DNA of 64,000 nucleotides, taken from assembly GCA_041446545.1 (NCBI GenBank), contig JBGOEJ010000012.1, forward strand, positions 1 through 64,000. Reading direction: 5' to 3'. The position numbers were made by a program, and so were the translations under genes. The DNA is from Fervidibacter canadensis. Lineage in GTDB: Bacteria > Armatimonadota > Fervidibacteria > Fervidibacterales > Fervidibacteraceae. Below are positions 42,988-52,395 of this stretch, piece by piece. The number at the start of each line of letters is the position of its first letter. Position 1 is the stretch's first letter. The notes under the pieces were generated by a model, which saw nothing but the letters and a program-made list of their open reading frames with translations, was not told the origin of the DNA and made no database searches.

Positions 42988-44222
42988 ATTTGCTCCATCA
43001 CCACTGCCATCCCGAAAGGCAACCGATCTTGCCAATCGGGAGCGGGCTGGCTGAGCACCCATAAGACGGGGTAAGGAGGGGCTGCCGTCGGGTATTCGCC
43101 CATCCCGTCTGTCAGGTAAATGACCGCCTCAGGCACAGGCGGTTGACGAAACCGCTCAAAGGCAGGACGAAAGTCTGTCCCCCCTCGCCCGACCAACTCC
43201 CGCCCTTCCGGCAACGCCACAAAGGGCGCAAACACTTCGTCGCTCGTCACTTCCACATCGCAAGTGACCAACCGCAAAGTCAAGCGCGGGTAAGTTTGAC
43301 GAAGGGCTAAAATCTCCCGCCAAAACTGCGCCAACTGTTCCGAGGAAATGGAGCCCGAAGTGTCAATGGCGATGCCCAAAACACCTGTCCGCTCCCGCTG
43401 CGGTTTGGGCAACAAAGCGACTTGTTGATAGCGCCGCGATGGCGGATAGTTCCAGTGGCTGATGACTTGTCGTTGAACGAACTGATGCAACACTTTTTGC
43501 CAAGGCACTTTCGCTTCTTCGCCCGCCATCACCCATTCGTCCACCCAACCAGGGACGCTACCGTAGCCGCTGACGCGTTCGGCAAACTCTGCCGCTTCCT
43601 TCAGCCACTGCCGCCATTGCTCAGGCGATGGCGCATCGGCAGCGGGTGGAAGTTGACAAGTTCCTTCCGCTGCCTCTTCCCTTTCGCTTTGCCCTGTCCC
43701 TTTATCCCTTCGCCCCGCTGCTTTCTCCTTCCGCCTTGATGAAGTTGCCCTATGGCTTTCACTGGGCGGCAAGTTTTTCGCCAACAGCCAATACTTTGCC
43801 TCGGTGGACAACCGTTCCCACTCGCTTTCGCTCATCCCAAAGCGCTGCGGTGAAACGAAAACGGCGAAGGGAGGCAGGGAGGGAAAATTTGGGCGAAGCA
43901 AACGGTTCACTGTGTCGTCAGCGGCGATGTTCCAAGCCTTTGCATCGTCCTTGTCCTCGCCTCGCAAGGGATGAGAAAAAGCGGCGTGAAGGGTTTCATG
44001 GGCGATGAGGAAAATTAGCGCCTCATCGCTGAGCCGTCGCAAAAAGCCTGCCCGATAAAAGATGCGCCGTCCGTCCGTTGCGGCAGTGGCGATGTGCTGC
44101 GTCGTTGCTTCCGCCGTCGTCAGCACCCGATGTTCCAGCCTCAACGCCAAAGCCCCATAAAAGGGCAGCCGCACCAGCAGCGCTGCCATTGCCTTTCGCA
44201 ATCGTTCTTCCTGTGTCGCCAT
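42870..44222 (-). CDS. VWA-like predicted metallopeptidase (DUF2201 type)
   Basis: A 450-residue cytoplasmic protein. The N-terminal domain has the zinc motif HETLHAAFSH (His75, Glu76, His79), and the C-terminal domain is VWA-like with a MIDAS motif IDTSGSIS and later YLTDGMG. Many such proteins pair with a MoxR-type ATPase, which is not seen here. A basic, low-complexity linker lies between the domains (about 190-215). The start follows GAGGAG and lies 11 bases after the rhamnulokinase stop, so both are one transcript. The C-terminal 37 residues overlap the lipoprotein gene on the other strand. Confidence 0.85.
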   Translation of the reverse strand: MATQEERLRKAMAALLVRLPFYGALALRLEHRVLTTAEATTQHIATAATDGRRIFYRAGFLRRLSDEALIFLIAHETLHAAFSHPLRGEDKDDAKAWNIAADDTVNRLLRPNFPSLPPFAVFVSPQRFGMSESEWERLSTEAKYWLLAKNLPPSESHRATSSRRKEKAAGRRDKGTGQSEREEAAEGTCQLPPAADAPSPEQWRQWLKEAAEFAERVSGYGSVPGWVDEWVMAGEEAKVPWQKVLHQFVQRQVISHWNYPPSRRYQQVALLPKPQRERTGVLGIAIDTSGSISSEQLAQFWREILALRQTYPRLTLRLVTCDVEVTSDEVFAPFVALPEGRELVGRGGTDFRPAFERFRQPPVPEAVIYLTDGMGEYPTAAPPYPVLWVLSQPAPDWQDRLPFGMAVVMEQIQNGGAGRGGMPANGERTTTVPTTTVPSLPRLSRTRRRN

Positions 44223-44232
44223 CTTGCTCTCC

Positions 44233-45714
44233 TCAATGCGCCCATTGGACGAAGCGTTCGTATGCCTGTTGCCATCGTTCGTCGGGACGAGGCTCAAAGG
44301 TGCGCAATTCAAAGGAACGGCGGACGACTTCCCGCAACTCGGCATGGGAACCGAGATAGCCCAACGCAATTGCCTGCACTAAGGCATTGCCCGTCGCCGT
44401 CGCTTCTACGGGTCCTGCCACGACGACTTTGCCCGTCGCATCGGCGGTGAACTGGTTGAGCAGCCAATTTTGCGACCCGCCCCCAACGATGTGGATGGTG
44501 CTGACCGTTTTGCCCGTCAATTCCTCCAACCGCTCAATGACCCAACGATACTTCAGTGCCAACCCTTCCAAGCAACACCGCACAAACTCGCCGACCGTTT
44601 CAGGTTCGGGTTGCCCCGTCTTGCGGCAGAAACTTTTGATGGCGTCCAGCATGTTCTCGGGCGCCAAAAAGCGTGGGTCGTCAGGGTCAATGAAGCACTT
44701 AAAGGGCGGCGCTTCGTTTGCCATTTGCGTCAATTTTTCGTAGGTGAACTCGTTGCCTTCTTTCGCCCACTGCCGTCGGCATTCAGCGATCAGCCACATC
44801 CCCGTCACATTCCGCAGGAAGCGGAAAGTCCCATAGGCGCCACCTTCGTTGGTGAAGTTGGTCGCTAACGACCTGTCGGTGATGATGGGTTGGCGCAATT
44901 CCATCCCGACGAGGGACCAAGTGCCCGAACTGATGTAGGCAGCGTTCTCGTCGGAAAGGGGCGTGGCAGCGACGGCAGAAGCCGTGTCGTGGGACGCCGG
45001 TGCCACGACTTGGATGCGGTGGCTCGCCCGAATTTCGTCGGCAACCCCTTGGCGCAAATCGCCCAACACCGTCCCCGCAGGGACGATGGGACAATGCAAA
45101 AGCCTCGTCGGGATGCCTAATTTGCGCAGCAGGTATTTCGCCCAATTGCCCTTGCGCGGGTCGTAAAACTGCGTCGTCGTCGCCTCGGTGAACTCGTTAA
45201 CTTTCTCGCCGCTCAGCCAGAAATGAAACAGATCAGGCATCATCAGGAAAGTGCGGGCGATGCGCAATTGAGGCGATTTCGTTTTCACCATCGCCAGTAA
45301 CTGATAGAGCGTGTTGAGGCGCATAAATTGAATGCCCGTGCGCTGGTAGATTTCCTCACGGGACACCCGTTCAAAAGCCGCCTCCATCATCCCTTCTGTC
45401 CGTCGGTCGCGGTAGTGGTAAGGGTTGCCGACCAACTCGTCTCGTCCGTCCAGCAGGGCATAGTCCACACCCCAAGTGTCCACGCCGATGGAGACGACTT
45501 GAGAACCGAACTTTTGGACTGCCAGCGTTAGCCCGTTTTTGACCTCCGTCCAAAGGCGCAAAACATCCCAGTAAAGGTGCTCGCCGATGCGGACGGGACC
45601 GTTGACGAAGCGGTGAATTTCTTCCAGGGTGAACTTGCCGTCTTGCAACTTGCCCGCCAACACCCGTCCACTCTCCGCCCCCAAATCAACGGCGACGAAA
45701 ACGACTTCCGCCAT
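44233..45714 (-). CDS. rhaB: Rhamnulokinase
   Basis: A 493-residue sugar kinase of the FGGY family. VAVDLGAESGRV is the phosphate-binding start specific to RhaB, followed by GVDTWGVDYALLD, SHDTASAVAATP, ISSGTWSLVG and IVGGGSQNWLLNQ. It phosphorylates L-rhamnulose (or fuculose-like sugars) in the cytoplasm. GGGAGG precedes the ATG at 45714. No rhamnose isomerase or aldolase lies in the window. Confidence 0.93.
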   Translation of the reverse strand: MAEVVFVAVDLGAESGRVLAGKLQDGKFTLEEIHRFVNGPVRIGEHLYWDVLRLWTEVKNGLTLAVQKFGSQVVSIGVDTWGVDYALLDGRDELVGNPYHYRDRRTEGMMEAAFERVSREEIYQRTGIQFMRLNTLYQLLAMVKTKSPQLRIARTFLMMPDLFHFWLSGEKVNEFTEATTTQFYDPRKGNWAKYLLRKLGIPTRLLHCPIVPAGTVLGDLRQGVADEIRASHRIQVVAPASHDTASAVAATPLSDENAAYISSGTWSLVGMELRQPIITDRSLATNFTNEGGAYGTFRFLRNVTGMWLIAECRRQWAKEGNEFTYEKLTQMANEAPPFKCFIDPDDPRFLAPENMLDAIKSFCRKTGQPEPETVGEFVRCCLEGLALKYRWVIERLEELTGKTVSTIHIVGGGSQNWLLNQFTADATGKVVVAGPVEATATGNALVQAIALGYLGSHAELREVVRRSFELRTFEPRPDERWQQAYERFVQWAH

Positions 45715-45748
45715 CGCAAAAGACACCTCCCAACTCTCTTCGGTTTGG

Positions 45749-48094
45749 TCAAAGGATTTCCAACGGTGCGTAAGCGAGCGCCAAGCGTTTCTCGCCGACC
45801 GTTCGGTCATCAAACCGAACGACGACGATGGGCAACCGTTCGTCGGGTTCAATGGCGACGATGACCCCCTCACCAAATTGCCGATGCCGAACCCGCATCC
45901 CGACCCGCACTTGTTCAGGCGACAATGGGTTGCGCACTTCTCCAATGACCCCCGGTTTTCCTGTCCCCCGTCCCTCGCCCCCCGTCCCGAAATCCGTGCG
46001 TTCGGTTTTCTGCGATGAGATGGTGGCTTGGCGCAGCAAAGCCCGCACATCCAACCGCTGGCGGGAAGGGCGTGGGGCAACGGTCGGTTCTTCCATGCGC
46101 AAAAAACCTTGCGGAGTTGGGACGCCCCGCCATTCCTCCAAAAGTGTCAAGGGCACTTCATTGAGGAAGCGGGACGGCTCCGTCGGAGCGTAACGGGCTT
46201 CCCCCCACCTTCCTGTCAACCAGCCGCGCCGTTGAGCGTAAGTGAGGAAGGCGCGCTCTTTCGCCCGCGTCAGTGCGACATAAAACAGCCGTCGCTCTTC
46301 TTCCAGTTGCCACGCATCGTCCAAACTGCGGGCGTGAGGGAACAACCCCTCTTCCAAGCCGACGACGAAGACGACAGGAAACTCCAAGCCTTTGGCGCTG
46401 TGGGCGGTGATGAGGGTGACGGCATCGCTTTGCCAATTCGTTTCGTCCTGCGGCGACATCAACGCCAGTTGCTCCAAAAAGGCAGGCAGCGCTTGCGCCG
46501 CTTTCTGGTCACCAAATTGCCGTTCGGCAGCAGCGACCAACTGGGCAAGGTTTTCCAACCGCTCTTGCGCCATCAGTTGCCCTTCGGTGCGAACGAGGTA
46601 GTCGGCGTAACCGATGGCGTCCACAAGGTGTTGGATGAGTTGCGGGAGCGTTTGCCGTTCCAATTGCGCTCTCAGCGACCACATCAAGTCGCCGAAATTT
46701 TTCACCGCCAACCGCGCCCGTGTGTCCAACACCGCCAAAACTTCGCCGCTCCAAATTGCCTCTAAGATGGGCGTTCGGCGCTGGTGGGCAAACTGGCGCA
46801 ACCGCTCCACCGTTTTTTCACCGACGCCTCTAAGAGGCACATTGATGACCCGCAGCAAACTCACCTCGTCGGCAGGGTTGACCAGCAAACGCAAGTAGGC
46901 AAGGATGTCCTTCACTTCCTTGCGCTCGTAGAACCTCAAAGCGCCGACGACGCGGTAGGGAATGCCCCAGCGGATGAAGGTTTCCTCAAAGGGACGGGAT
47001 TGGGCGTTGATGCGATAAATGACGGCGAAATCGCTATAGCGAAACTTCCCTGTCCGAACCCATTCCGTCACGATGCTGCCGACGAAGGCGGCTTCCTCAT
47101 GGTCATCTTGTGCCCGAAAGAGGACGACAGGGTCACCCCCTTTTCGCACCGCTTGCAATCGCTTTTCGTGGCGGTAACGGTTGTGGCGGATGACATGCCA
47201 TGCCGTGTCCAAAATCGCTTGCGTGGAGCGGTAGTTGCGCTCTAAAGTGAACACTTGCAAGTCGGGAAAGCGTTGCTTTAGCGAGAGCATCATGCGGACA
47301 TCCGAACCGCGCCACGAAAAGATGCACTGATCATCGTCGCCCACGCAAAAGAGGTTTCGGTGTTTGGCAGCCAACAACAAAGCCAGTTCGTGCTGGACGG
47401 CATTGACATCCTGATATTCGTCCACCAGCACATGCAAAAAGCGCGTTTGGTAGTAGTCAGCGACGGAAGGGTGTTCCTGCAACATCTCCAATGCCCGCCA
47501 GAGCAAATCGTCAAAGTCAACGGCTTTCGCCTGTCGCAGGGCCTCCTGATAGCGACGGTAGACCTTGGCGACGACTTGCTCAAAGGGCGTCTCGGCAATC
47601 TCGGCGAGTTGGTCGGGGCGAACCATTTGCGTCTTGGCGTCGCTGATGGCGCTCTGGACGGCGGCGACAGAGTATCGGTCGGTGTCAATGTCCAACTCGC
47701 GGAAGATGGCTTTAAGCAAACGGCGTTGGTCGTCCTCGTCGTAGATGACGAAATCGCTGGGCAAACCGATGACGCTGCCGTGTTGTCGGAGCATGCGGGC
47801 GCAAAGGGCGTGGAAAGTGCCCAGCCACATCGCTTCAACGGCTTTACCGACCAGCGACTCCAGCCGCTGGCGCATCTCGCCGGCGGCTTTGTTGGTGAAG
47901 GTGCAGGCAAAGAGGCGATGAGCGGGGATGCGCTTAGCCAGCAGCAAGTAAGCGATGCGGTAAGTGAGCACCCTAGTCTTGCCACTGCCAGCACCCGCAA
48001 AGACCAAAGTGGGACCTTCGGGCGCTGTCACTGCTTCCCGCTGTCGTTCATCCAACTCGCTCAAAAGGCGTTCCAATGCCGTCATCGCATTCAT
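45749..48094 (-). CDS. UvrD/PcrA-family DNA helicase
   Basis: A 781-residue superfamily 1A helicase: motif I GAGSGKT (about 33-39), TFTNKAAGEM (Ia), VDEYQDVN (II), DDDQCIFSWRGS (III), ERNYRS (IV), TAHSAKGLEFPVVFVVG (V) and YVALTRAKE (VI). The C-terminal Tudor-like domain (RVRHRQFGEGVIV) for binding RNA polymerase is present, as in PcrA. It works in nucleotide excision repair and removal of blocks from DNA. Between the helicase core and the Tudor domain, FGTGGEGRGTGKPG is encoded by a 7-nt repeat in the natural linker. Confidence 0.95.
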   Translation of the reverse strand: MNAMTALERLLSELDERQREAVTAPEGPTLVFAGAGSGKTRVLTYRIAYLLLAKRIPAHRLFACTFTNKAAGEMRQRLESLVGKAVEAMWLGTFHALCARMLRQHGSVIGLPSDFVIYDEDDQRRLLKAIFRELDIDTDRYSVAAVQSAISDAKTQMVRPDQLAEIAETPFEQVVAKVYRRYQEALRQAKAVDFDDLLWRALEMLQEHPSVADYYQTRFLHVLVDEYQDVNAVQHELALLLAAKHRNLFCVGDDDQCIFSWRGSDVRMMLSLKQRFPDLQVFTLERNYRSTQAILDTAWHVIRHNRYRHEKRLQAVRKGGDPVVLFRAQDDHEEAAFVGSIVTEWVRTGKFRYSDFAVIYRINAQSRPFEETFIRWGIPYRVVGALRFYERKEVKDILAYLRLLVNPADEVSLLRVINVPLRGVGEKTVERLRQFAHQRRTPILEAIWSGEVLAVLDTRARLAVKNFGDLMWSLRAQLERQTLPQLIQHLVDAIGYADYLVRTEGQLMAQERLENLAQLVAAAERQFGDQKAAQALPAFLEQLALMSPQDETNWQSDAVTLITAHSAKGLEFPVVFVVGLEEGLFPHARSLDDAWQLEEERRLFYVALTRAKERAFLTYAQRRGWLTGRWGEARYAPTEPSRFLNEVPLTLLEEWRGVPTPQGFLRMEEPTVAPRPSRQRLDVRALLRQATISSQKTERTDFGTGGEGRGTGKPGVIGEVRNPLSPEQVRVGMRVRHRQFGEGVIVAIEPDERLPIVVVRFDDRTVGEKRLALAYAPLEIL
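45961..45989. repeat. GGGAC-type 7-nt repeat inside the helicase gene
   Basis: CTGTCCCCCGTCCCTCGCCC and following units on the plus strand, in frame in the linker before the Tudor-like domain. Confidence 0.65.
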
Positions 48095-48109
48095 CGCTTT
48101 CGTCTCCCG

Positions 48110-49282
48110 TCAGATGGTCGGCGTGCGTTTCGCCATGAGTTTGAGGGTCATGCTGACTTTCATGCCTTGACGGACGAGGGCGGCTTCCAGCATTTCGTAA
48201 AACAGTTCCCGCTCGGCGCCTCGCACGATGGCTTGCTCGTGGGCTTCCGCCAAGGCGACGGGATAGCCTCGCCCCTTTTGGGCTTGGTCGTAGATGACGG
48301 CGTGCACCAAGTTGAGCCACTCATCGTTTTCGGCGACCCACTGCGGGATTTCCACGCGGGCAATCTCCAAGCCCGCATGCAAGTAGAAAAAGTGGACGCG
48401 ATGGTCGCCGTATTCGGACAGGATTTGCGAGTTGCTGGCGAAGAGGGCGGAACGCTCGCCTGGCTTGAGCAACCGCTCAAAGAGTTGGGCATCGGTGACG
48501 CCTTCAATGATGGCGCAGGGCGGCGATTCGTTGCGTTGTAGCCACTCGCATCGGTCGCAGTTAGCGAAAGGGTAGGGACACAAGCCGACCCTCAAGGCGT
48601 TGATGACATCGGTGCTGCCGGGGCTGCTGATGTAGCCAGCGATAGGGACATTCAATTGGCGCAAAGCATTCATCGCTTTCAGAAAGCGGCTCAAAATCTC
48701 GCGGCGGAAATCGGGGGGTTTGCCTTCCAGCGTCCACAAAATCAGTGTCCCGTCCACAAGGGCGACGGCGGGGCGCTGCGACCATTGCTGCGCCAACCGC
48801 ACCAGTTCGCCGATTTCGCGCAAGTGGCGGCGCAAAGCGACGACTTCCTCGTTGACCAACACCCGTCGCCCACCCCAGCGATGGTAAAGTTCGTGCTCGC
48901 GATAAAACAGGCGGGGACGATTGTTCAGTTGGGGCGAAAGGTCAAAGCCGTAAGGCAACATGACCGAACCGATGTTGAGCAGGTAGCACATCATCGCCTC
49001 ATGACGGTCGGGAAAAATTTGCGAGCCATCCGACGCAAAGACGAGCCATCGTTCGGGACGGGGTGGGAGCGGAAAAACCTTCGCAGGGGGCATCTGGAAG
49101 GCAGCGACAAGCCACGAGGTTTTGCTGCCCGCGATTTTACGGGCGAGGTGGGGATAACCTGCTGTCCACCTTTTGGCTTCCTGTTCCGCTATGCCGACCC
49201 GTTGACCGAAGTCTTGCCGACGACTTACCTGCTCCTGCACCATGCTCATCAGTTGCCGCTGCACTTCCGCAAAGTTCAGCAT
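48110..49282 (-). CDS. NurA-domain nuclease
   Basis: A 390-residue protein. WLVFASDGSQIFPDRHE contains the metal-binding DGSQ of NurA, and further conserved parts are VALVDGTLI and GYISSP. NurA is a 5'-3' nuclease for DNA end resection, normally paired with the HerA motor. Here the neighbour, 15 bases away, is a UvrD-type helicase instead. The RLFYREHELY stretch in the middle is conserved in bacterial relatives. Confidence 0.85.
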   Translation of the reverse strand: MLNFAEVQRQLMSMVQEQVSRRQDFGQRVGIAEQEAKRWTAGYPHLARKIAGSKTSWLVAAFQMPPAKVFPLPPRPERWLVFASDGSQIFPDRHEAMMCYLLNIGSVMLPYGFDLSPQLNNRPRLFYREHELYHRWGGRRVLVNEEVVALRRHLREIGELVRLAQQWSQRPAVALVDGTLILWTLEGKPPDFRREILSRFLKAMNALRQLNVPIAGYISSPGSTDVINALRVGLCPYPFANCDRCEWLQRNESPPCAIIEGVTDAQLFERLLKPGERSALFASNSQILSEYGDHRVHFFYLHAGLEIARVEIPQWVAENDEWLNLVHAVIYDQAQKGRGYPVALAEAHEQAIVRGAERELFYEMLEAALVRQGMKVSMTLKLMAKRTPTI

Positions 49283-49332
49283 CGTCCCTCACCGCCTTTG
49301 ATTTTGGGTCGGCGAACGAGGGGAAGGAAGCG

Positions 49333-50874
49333 TTAACCCAGCGACCGACGGAGTTGGGCGGCTTCCACGATGTAGCGGCGCAAACGCTCCTGATCGCTCC
49401 CACGCCGCCAAAGATGAAAGATGCTGGATGCCATGTTGCGATGCAAATAGTGATGCGTCTCCGTCGGTCCAAACTCCGTGCCTAAAAAGCGTTGGCACCA
49501 CTCAATGTCTTCTCGCACCATCGCCCAGACCGGCGATTCGCGTTCTAACAGACGCAGGTTTTCCCGACAAAGGAAATGCCCGGCGCAGGTCAAATCGTCT
49601 CGCAAGTGGCGGTAGTAGCGCATCAAGACTTCCGTCAAGCCCTCTTTCTCGGCATCTCGCAGCGCCCGACCTGTTCCTAAAAATTCGGGCGGGATGCCCA
49701 GCGAATAGAAAGTGCCCGTGAAGGTGATGGCTCGCGGCAGGACTTTGCCCCTAAGCCCACGCGGGTAGCCGAACAAACCGATGTGCAACATCCGTTCGCG
49801 TCGGCGGGGCAACAGCATCGCCAGTTCGTTGACCAATTCCGCCAAGCCTTCCACGACTTCCTGATAGCGCTCAGTGAAAAGGGCGATGAGGCGTCGGACT
49901 TTAGGCTTGTCACCTTCCTGCCAACGGGGCTTTTTGCCCCAACGAAACCGCAGCGCCAAATTCAAGTCACGAATGGCGCGCTCCACTTCGGCTTTAGGAT
50001 GGTCATAGCGGAACGCCGATTGGATAGTGACCGTTCGGATGCCCTCGTATTCGTCCAGAAAAGTGTCCACATGGAAGGGAGAAAGCCCGCCACGAAAGGG
50101 CAAGCAGCCGACGCCGATGATGGGGTAAACGGGGATGCCTGTCGCCTCCTCAAAATCGGCAAATTCGCACAAGGCTCCTTTCGCCGCTAACACCGCTGTC
50201 ACGATGCCGCCATTAAGGGCGGGATCAGAACGGGCGATGAAGGCGCGAAGGTAAGGCGGTTCATCGCCGAACTTTTCAAGGTGCAACCGCAGGTAGTCGT
50301 CCAGCAAGGTTTTGGCGTCCAACAGAAGGTCGGGCGTCTCAATGAGGGGGATGATTTGCAACCGATAACTCGTGTGGTTGTTGCCGAACATTTGGTGCTC
50401 CAATTCGGCAGCCCGCTCAAAACTCTCTTGCAGGTAAATCAGTTTCCAACCTTCGTCGCACATCGGCAGGATGACCTCAAAGAGGGGCGGGACGAACAAG
50501 TTCAAATCACGGGCAAGTTCTTCGGCGGTTAAGATGCTCATGTAAGCCCGCGCCAGTCGGTAACCTCGCTCCAGCCAGATGTTGGGCAGGCGGAAAGTTA
50601 AGAAGACATCCCGCCCCAATTGCCGTTGCAAGAAGAAGTCAAAGTGTTCGCTAAAGAGGCGGTCTACGACGGCTTCATCCACGAACTTGCCCTCCCAATC
50701 CCACATGTATTCCTCGCAACCCAACTCGGCGAAACTAAGGTAGCATTCGTGCACTTCATCGTAGGCACTGATGAAGCCGTCGCTGTCAGGCTTCCAAAAA
50801 GGTGGTGAAGCGTTGTCGGGATGTTGTGTTGCCATCGTCGCTGGGATTCGCCGCTCGCTTAGGTAAGCCGACAT
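49333..50874 (-). CDS. ppcA: Phosphoenolpyruvate carboxylase, archaeal type
   Basis: A 513-residue enzyme, much shorter than the usual bacterial form (about 900). Diagnostic sequences include IPATMATQHPDNASPPFW at the start, FRLPNIWLERGYRLARAYMS, RAFIARSDPALNGG, CLPFRGGLSPFHVD and TETHHYLHRNMASSIF. It fixes bicarbonate onto PEP to make oxaloacetate. Archaeal-type enzymes are known in a few bacteria (for example some clostridia and Leuconostoc). ATG at 50874 is chosen for its spacing from AAGGGGG. Confidence 0.93.
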   Translation of the reverse strand: MSAYLSERRIPATMATQHPDNASPPFWKPDSDGFISAYDEVHECYLSFAELGCEEYMWDWEGKFVDEAVVDRLFSEHFDFFLQRQLGRDVFLTFRLPNIWLERGYRLARAYMSILTAEELARDLNLFVPPLFEVILPMCDEGWKLIYLQESFERAAELEHQMFGNNHTSYRLQIIPLIETPDLLLDAKTLLDDYLRLHLEKFGDEPPYLRAFIARSDPALNGGIVTAVLAAKGALCEFADFEEATGIPVYPIIGVGCLPFRGGLSPFHVDTFLDEYEGIRTVTIQSAFRYDHPKAEVERAIRDLNLALRFRWGKKPRWQEGDKPKVRRLIALFTERYQEVVEGLAELVNELAMLLPRRRERMLHIGLFGYPRGLRGKVLPRAITFTGTFYSLGIPPEFLGTGRALRDAEKEGLTEVLMRYYRHLRDDLTCAGHFLCRENLRLLERESPVWAMVREDIEWCQRFLGTEFGPTETHHYLHRNMASSIFHLWRRGSDQERLRRYIVEAAQLRRSLG

Positions 50875-50939
50875 CGTCATCCCCCTTGCTCAAAAGGGAT
50901 TGGACGAAGCCTGATAACCCCGCAAAGTTTAGTGCAAAG

Positions 50940-52217
50940 TTAGTCACTGTTGAGGGTCTCCCACAAAGGCTTGGTCGCTTGCTCGTCCATCGGACCGACA
51001 AAGGCGGCGGCAAAAGGGTGTTTTTGAAAAAGTTGGGAAGCGATGGCTAACACCTCTTCCTCTGTCACTGCCTCTATGCGGTGCAAGATGTCTTCTATCG
51101 GGATGGGGCGACCGAAGTAGAGCATCTGTCGTCCCAAGCGCATCATCGTGCCCGTGACGCTCTCTTGGGCGGTGACGAGGCTGAGTTTGAGTTGGGTTTT
51201 CGCCCGCTCTATTTCGCCGTTGCGCAAGCCTTCCTTTAGGAGGCGGCGCAATTCGTTACGGATGACCCGAAAAAGTTGAGGCGCTTTCTCAGGGGGGCAA
51301 CTGCCGCTGATGGCAAAAAAGCCTGCCTGCTTGAAAGCGGCGGAAAACGAACCGATGGCGTAAGCCAAGCCCCGTCGCTCCCGCACCTCCATGAAAAGGC
51401 GGGAACTCGCTCCGCCACCGACGATGATGTCCAATAGAGCGGCAGGGTAATGGGCAGGGTCAGTGACTGGGAAACTGGGGACGCCGATGGTGAAGTAAAA
51501 ATGCTCCGTGTTGCGGGCGATGGACCGAAGCCGAGCGAAGGGCGTCGGCGGAGGGATATCGGGCAAACGGGCGTTGTCAGAACGGCGCCAAGTGCCAAAC
51601 ACCTCATTAACCAAATCAACGAAGGCACTTTCGTGGAAGGCGCCAGCGGCAGCAATGACCATCCGATGGGGCGTGTAGTGGCGACGCAAAAATTTTAGCA
51701 AAGTCGCTCGGCGAAACCGCGCCACCGTTTCCTTCGTCCCCAAGATGGGGCGACTTAAAGGATGCCCGTCCCAAAGGGCTTCAAAGAAAATTTCGCCGAC
51801 CAAATCCTCAGGGGTGTCTTCCACGCTTTGGATTTCTGCTAACACGACGCTTTTTTCCACTTCAATGTCCTTAGAACGCAGAGACGGTTCGGTCAACAAT
51901 TCACGGACAAGGTTCAAGCCCCGCCGCAAATGTTCTGGGAGCACCCGCAAATGAAAGCAAGTCAACTCCTTTTCGGTGAAGGCATCCATGTTGCCTCCCA
52001 AGGCATCAATGAGTTGAGCGATGCGGCGTCCTGTGTGGCGGCGAGTGCCTTTGAAAAGCATGTGCTCCAGAAAGTGGGCTAAACCTGCCTCCTCTTTTCG
52101 CTCGTCCTTTGTCCCGACATCCAACCAAATGCCGACGGAAACGGTTTGTGCCCAAGGGATGGATTGAGCGACGAGGCGGATGCCGTTGGGTAGGGAGGTG
52201 GTGAAAGTCACCGACAT
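50940..52217 (-). CDS. M16-family zinc peptidase (processing-peptidase-like)
   Basis: A 425-residue protein with the inverted zinc motif HFLEH (His48, Glu51, His52) and the second Glu in VLAEIQSVEDTPED; the C-terminal inactive half has GGGASSRLFMEVRERRGLAY. Such peptidases degrade short peptides. AAAGGAGG precedes the ATG at 52217. It follows pnp on the same strand, a frequent bacterial order (rpsO-pnp-M16). Confidence 0.92.
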   Translation of the reverse strand: MSVTFTTSLPNGIRLVAQSIPWAQTVSVGIWLDVGTKDERKEEAGLAHFLEHMLFKGTRRHTGRRIAQLIDALGGNMDAFTEKELTCFHLRVLPEHLRRGLNLVRELLTEPSLRSKDIEVEKSVVLAEIQSVEDTPEDLVGEIFFEALWDGHPLSRPILGTKETVARFRRATLLKFLRRHYTPHRMVIAAAGAFHESAFVDLVNEVFGTWRRSDNARLPDIPPPTPFARLRSIARNTEHFYFTIGVPSFPVTDPAHYPAALLDIIVGGGASSRLFMEVRERRGLAYAIGSFSAAFKQAGFFAISGSCPPEKAPQLFRVIRNELRRLLKEGLRNGEIERAKTQLKLSLVTAQESVTGTMMRLGRQMLYFGRPIPIEDILHRIEAVTEEEVLAIASQLFQKHPFAAAFVGPMDEQATKPLWETLNSD

Positions 52218-52310
52218 TTTTGTCAACCTCCTTTGAGGGTGCTCAGAAAGTCATTCCGATTTTCTGTCGCATCGTTGTCGCTGATGGCTCGTGGCGGCTG
52301 ATAACCTGTC

Positions 52311-52325
52311 GCGGCTAATCGCCGC
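52311..52325 (-). repeat. REP-like palindrome after pnp
   Basis: GCGGCTAATCGCCGC. On the minus strand the surroundings read TGTTGGAAGCGGCGATTAGC and then CGCGACA, matching the consensus flanks. It lies between the pnp stop and the M16 gene. Confidence 0.55.
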
Positions 52326-52395
52326 TTCCAACAGACGATTTTGGGAGGCAAGCAAAAGGGAAAGCGCTCAAGGGTGCTCAAAGGCAAGGCAGAAG

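Noticed and set aside
49333..50874. Window from an archaeon, suggested by PEP carboxylase and NurA
   Set aside because: rpsO, pnp, nuoN, PcrA, lipoproteins, an outer-membrane barrel and Shine-Dalgarno sites are all bacterial.
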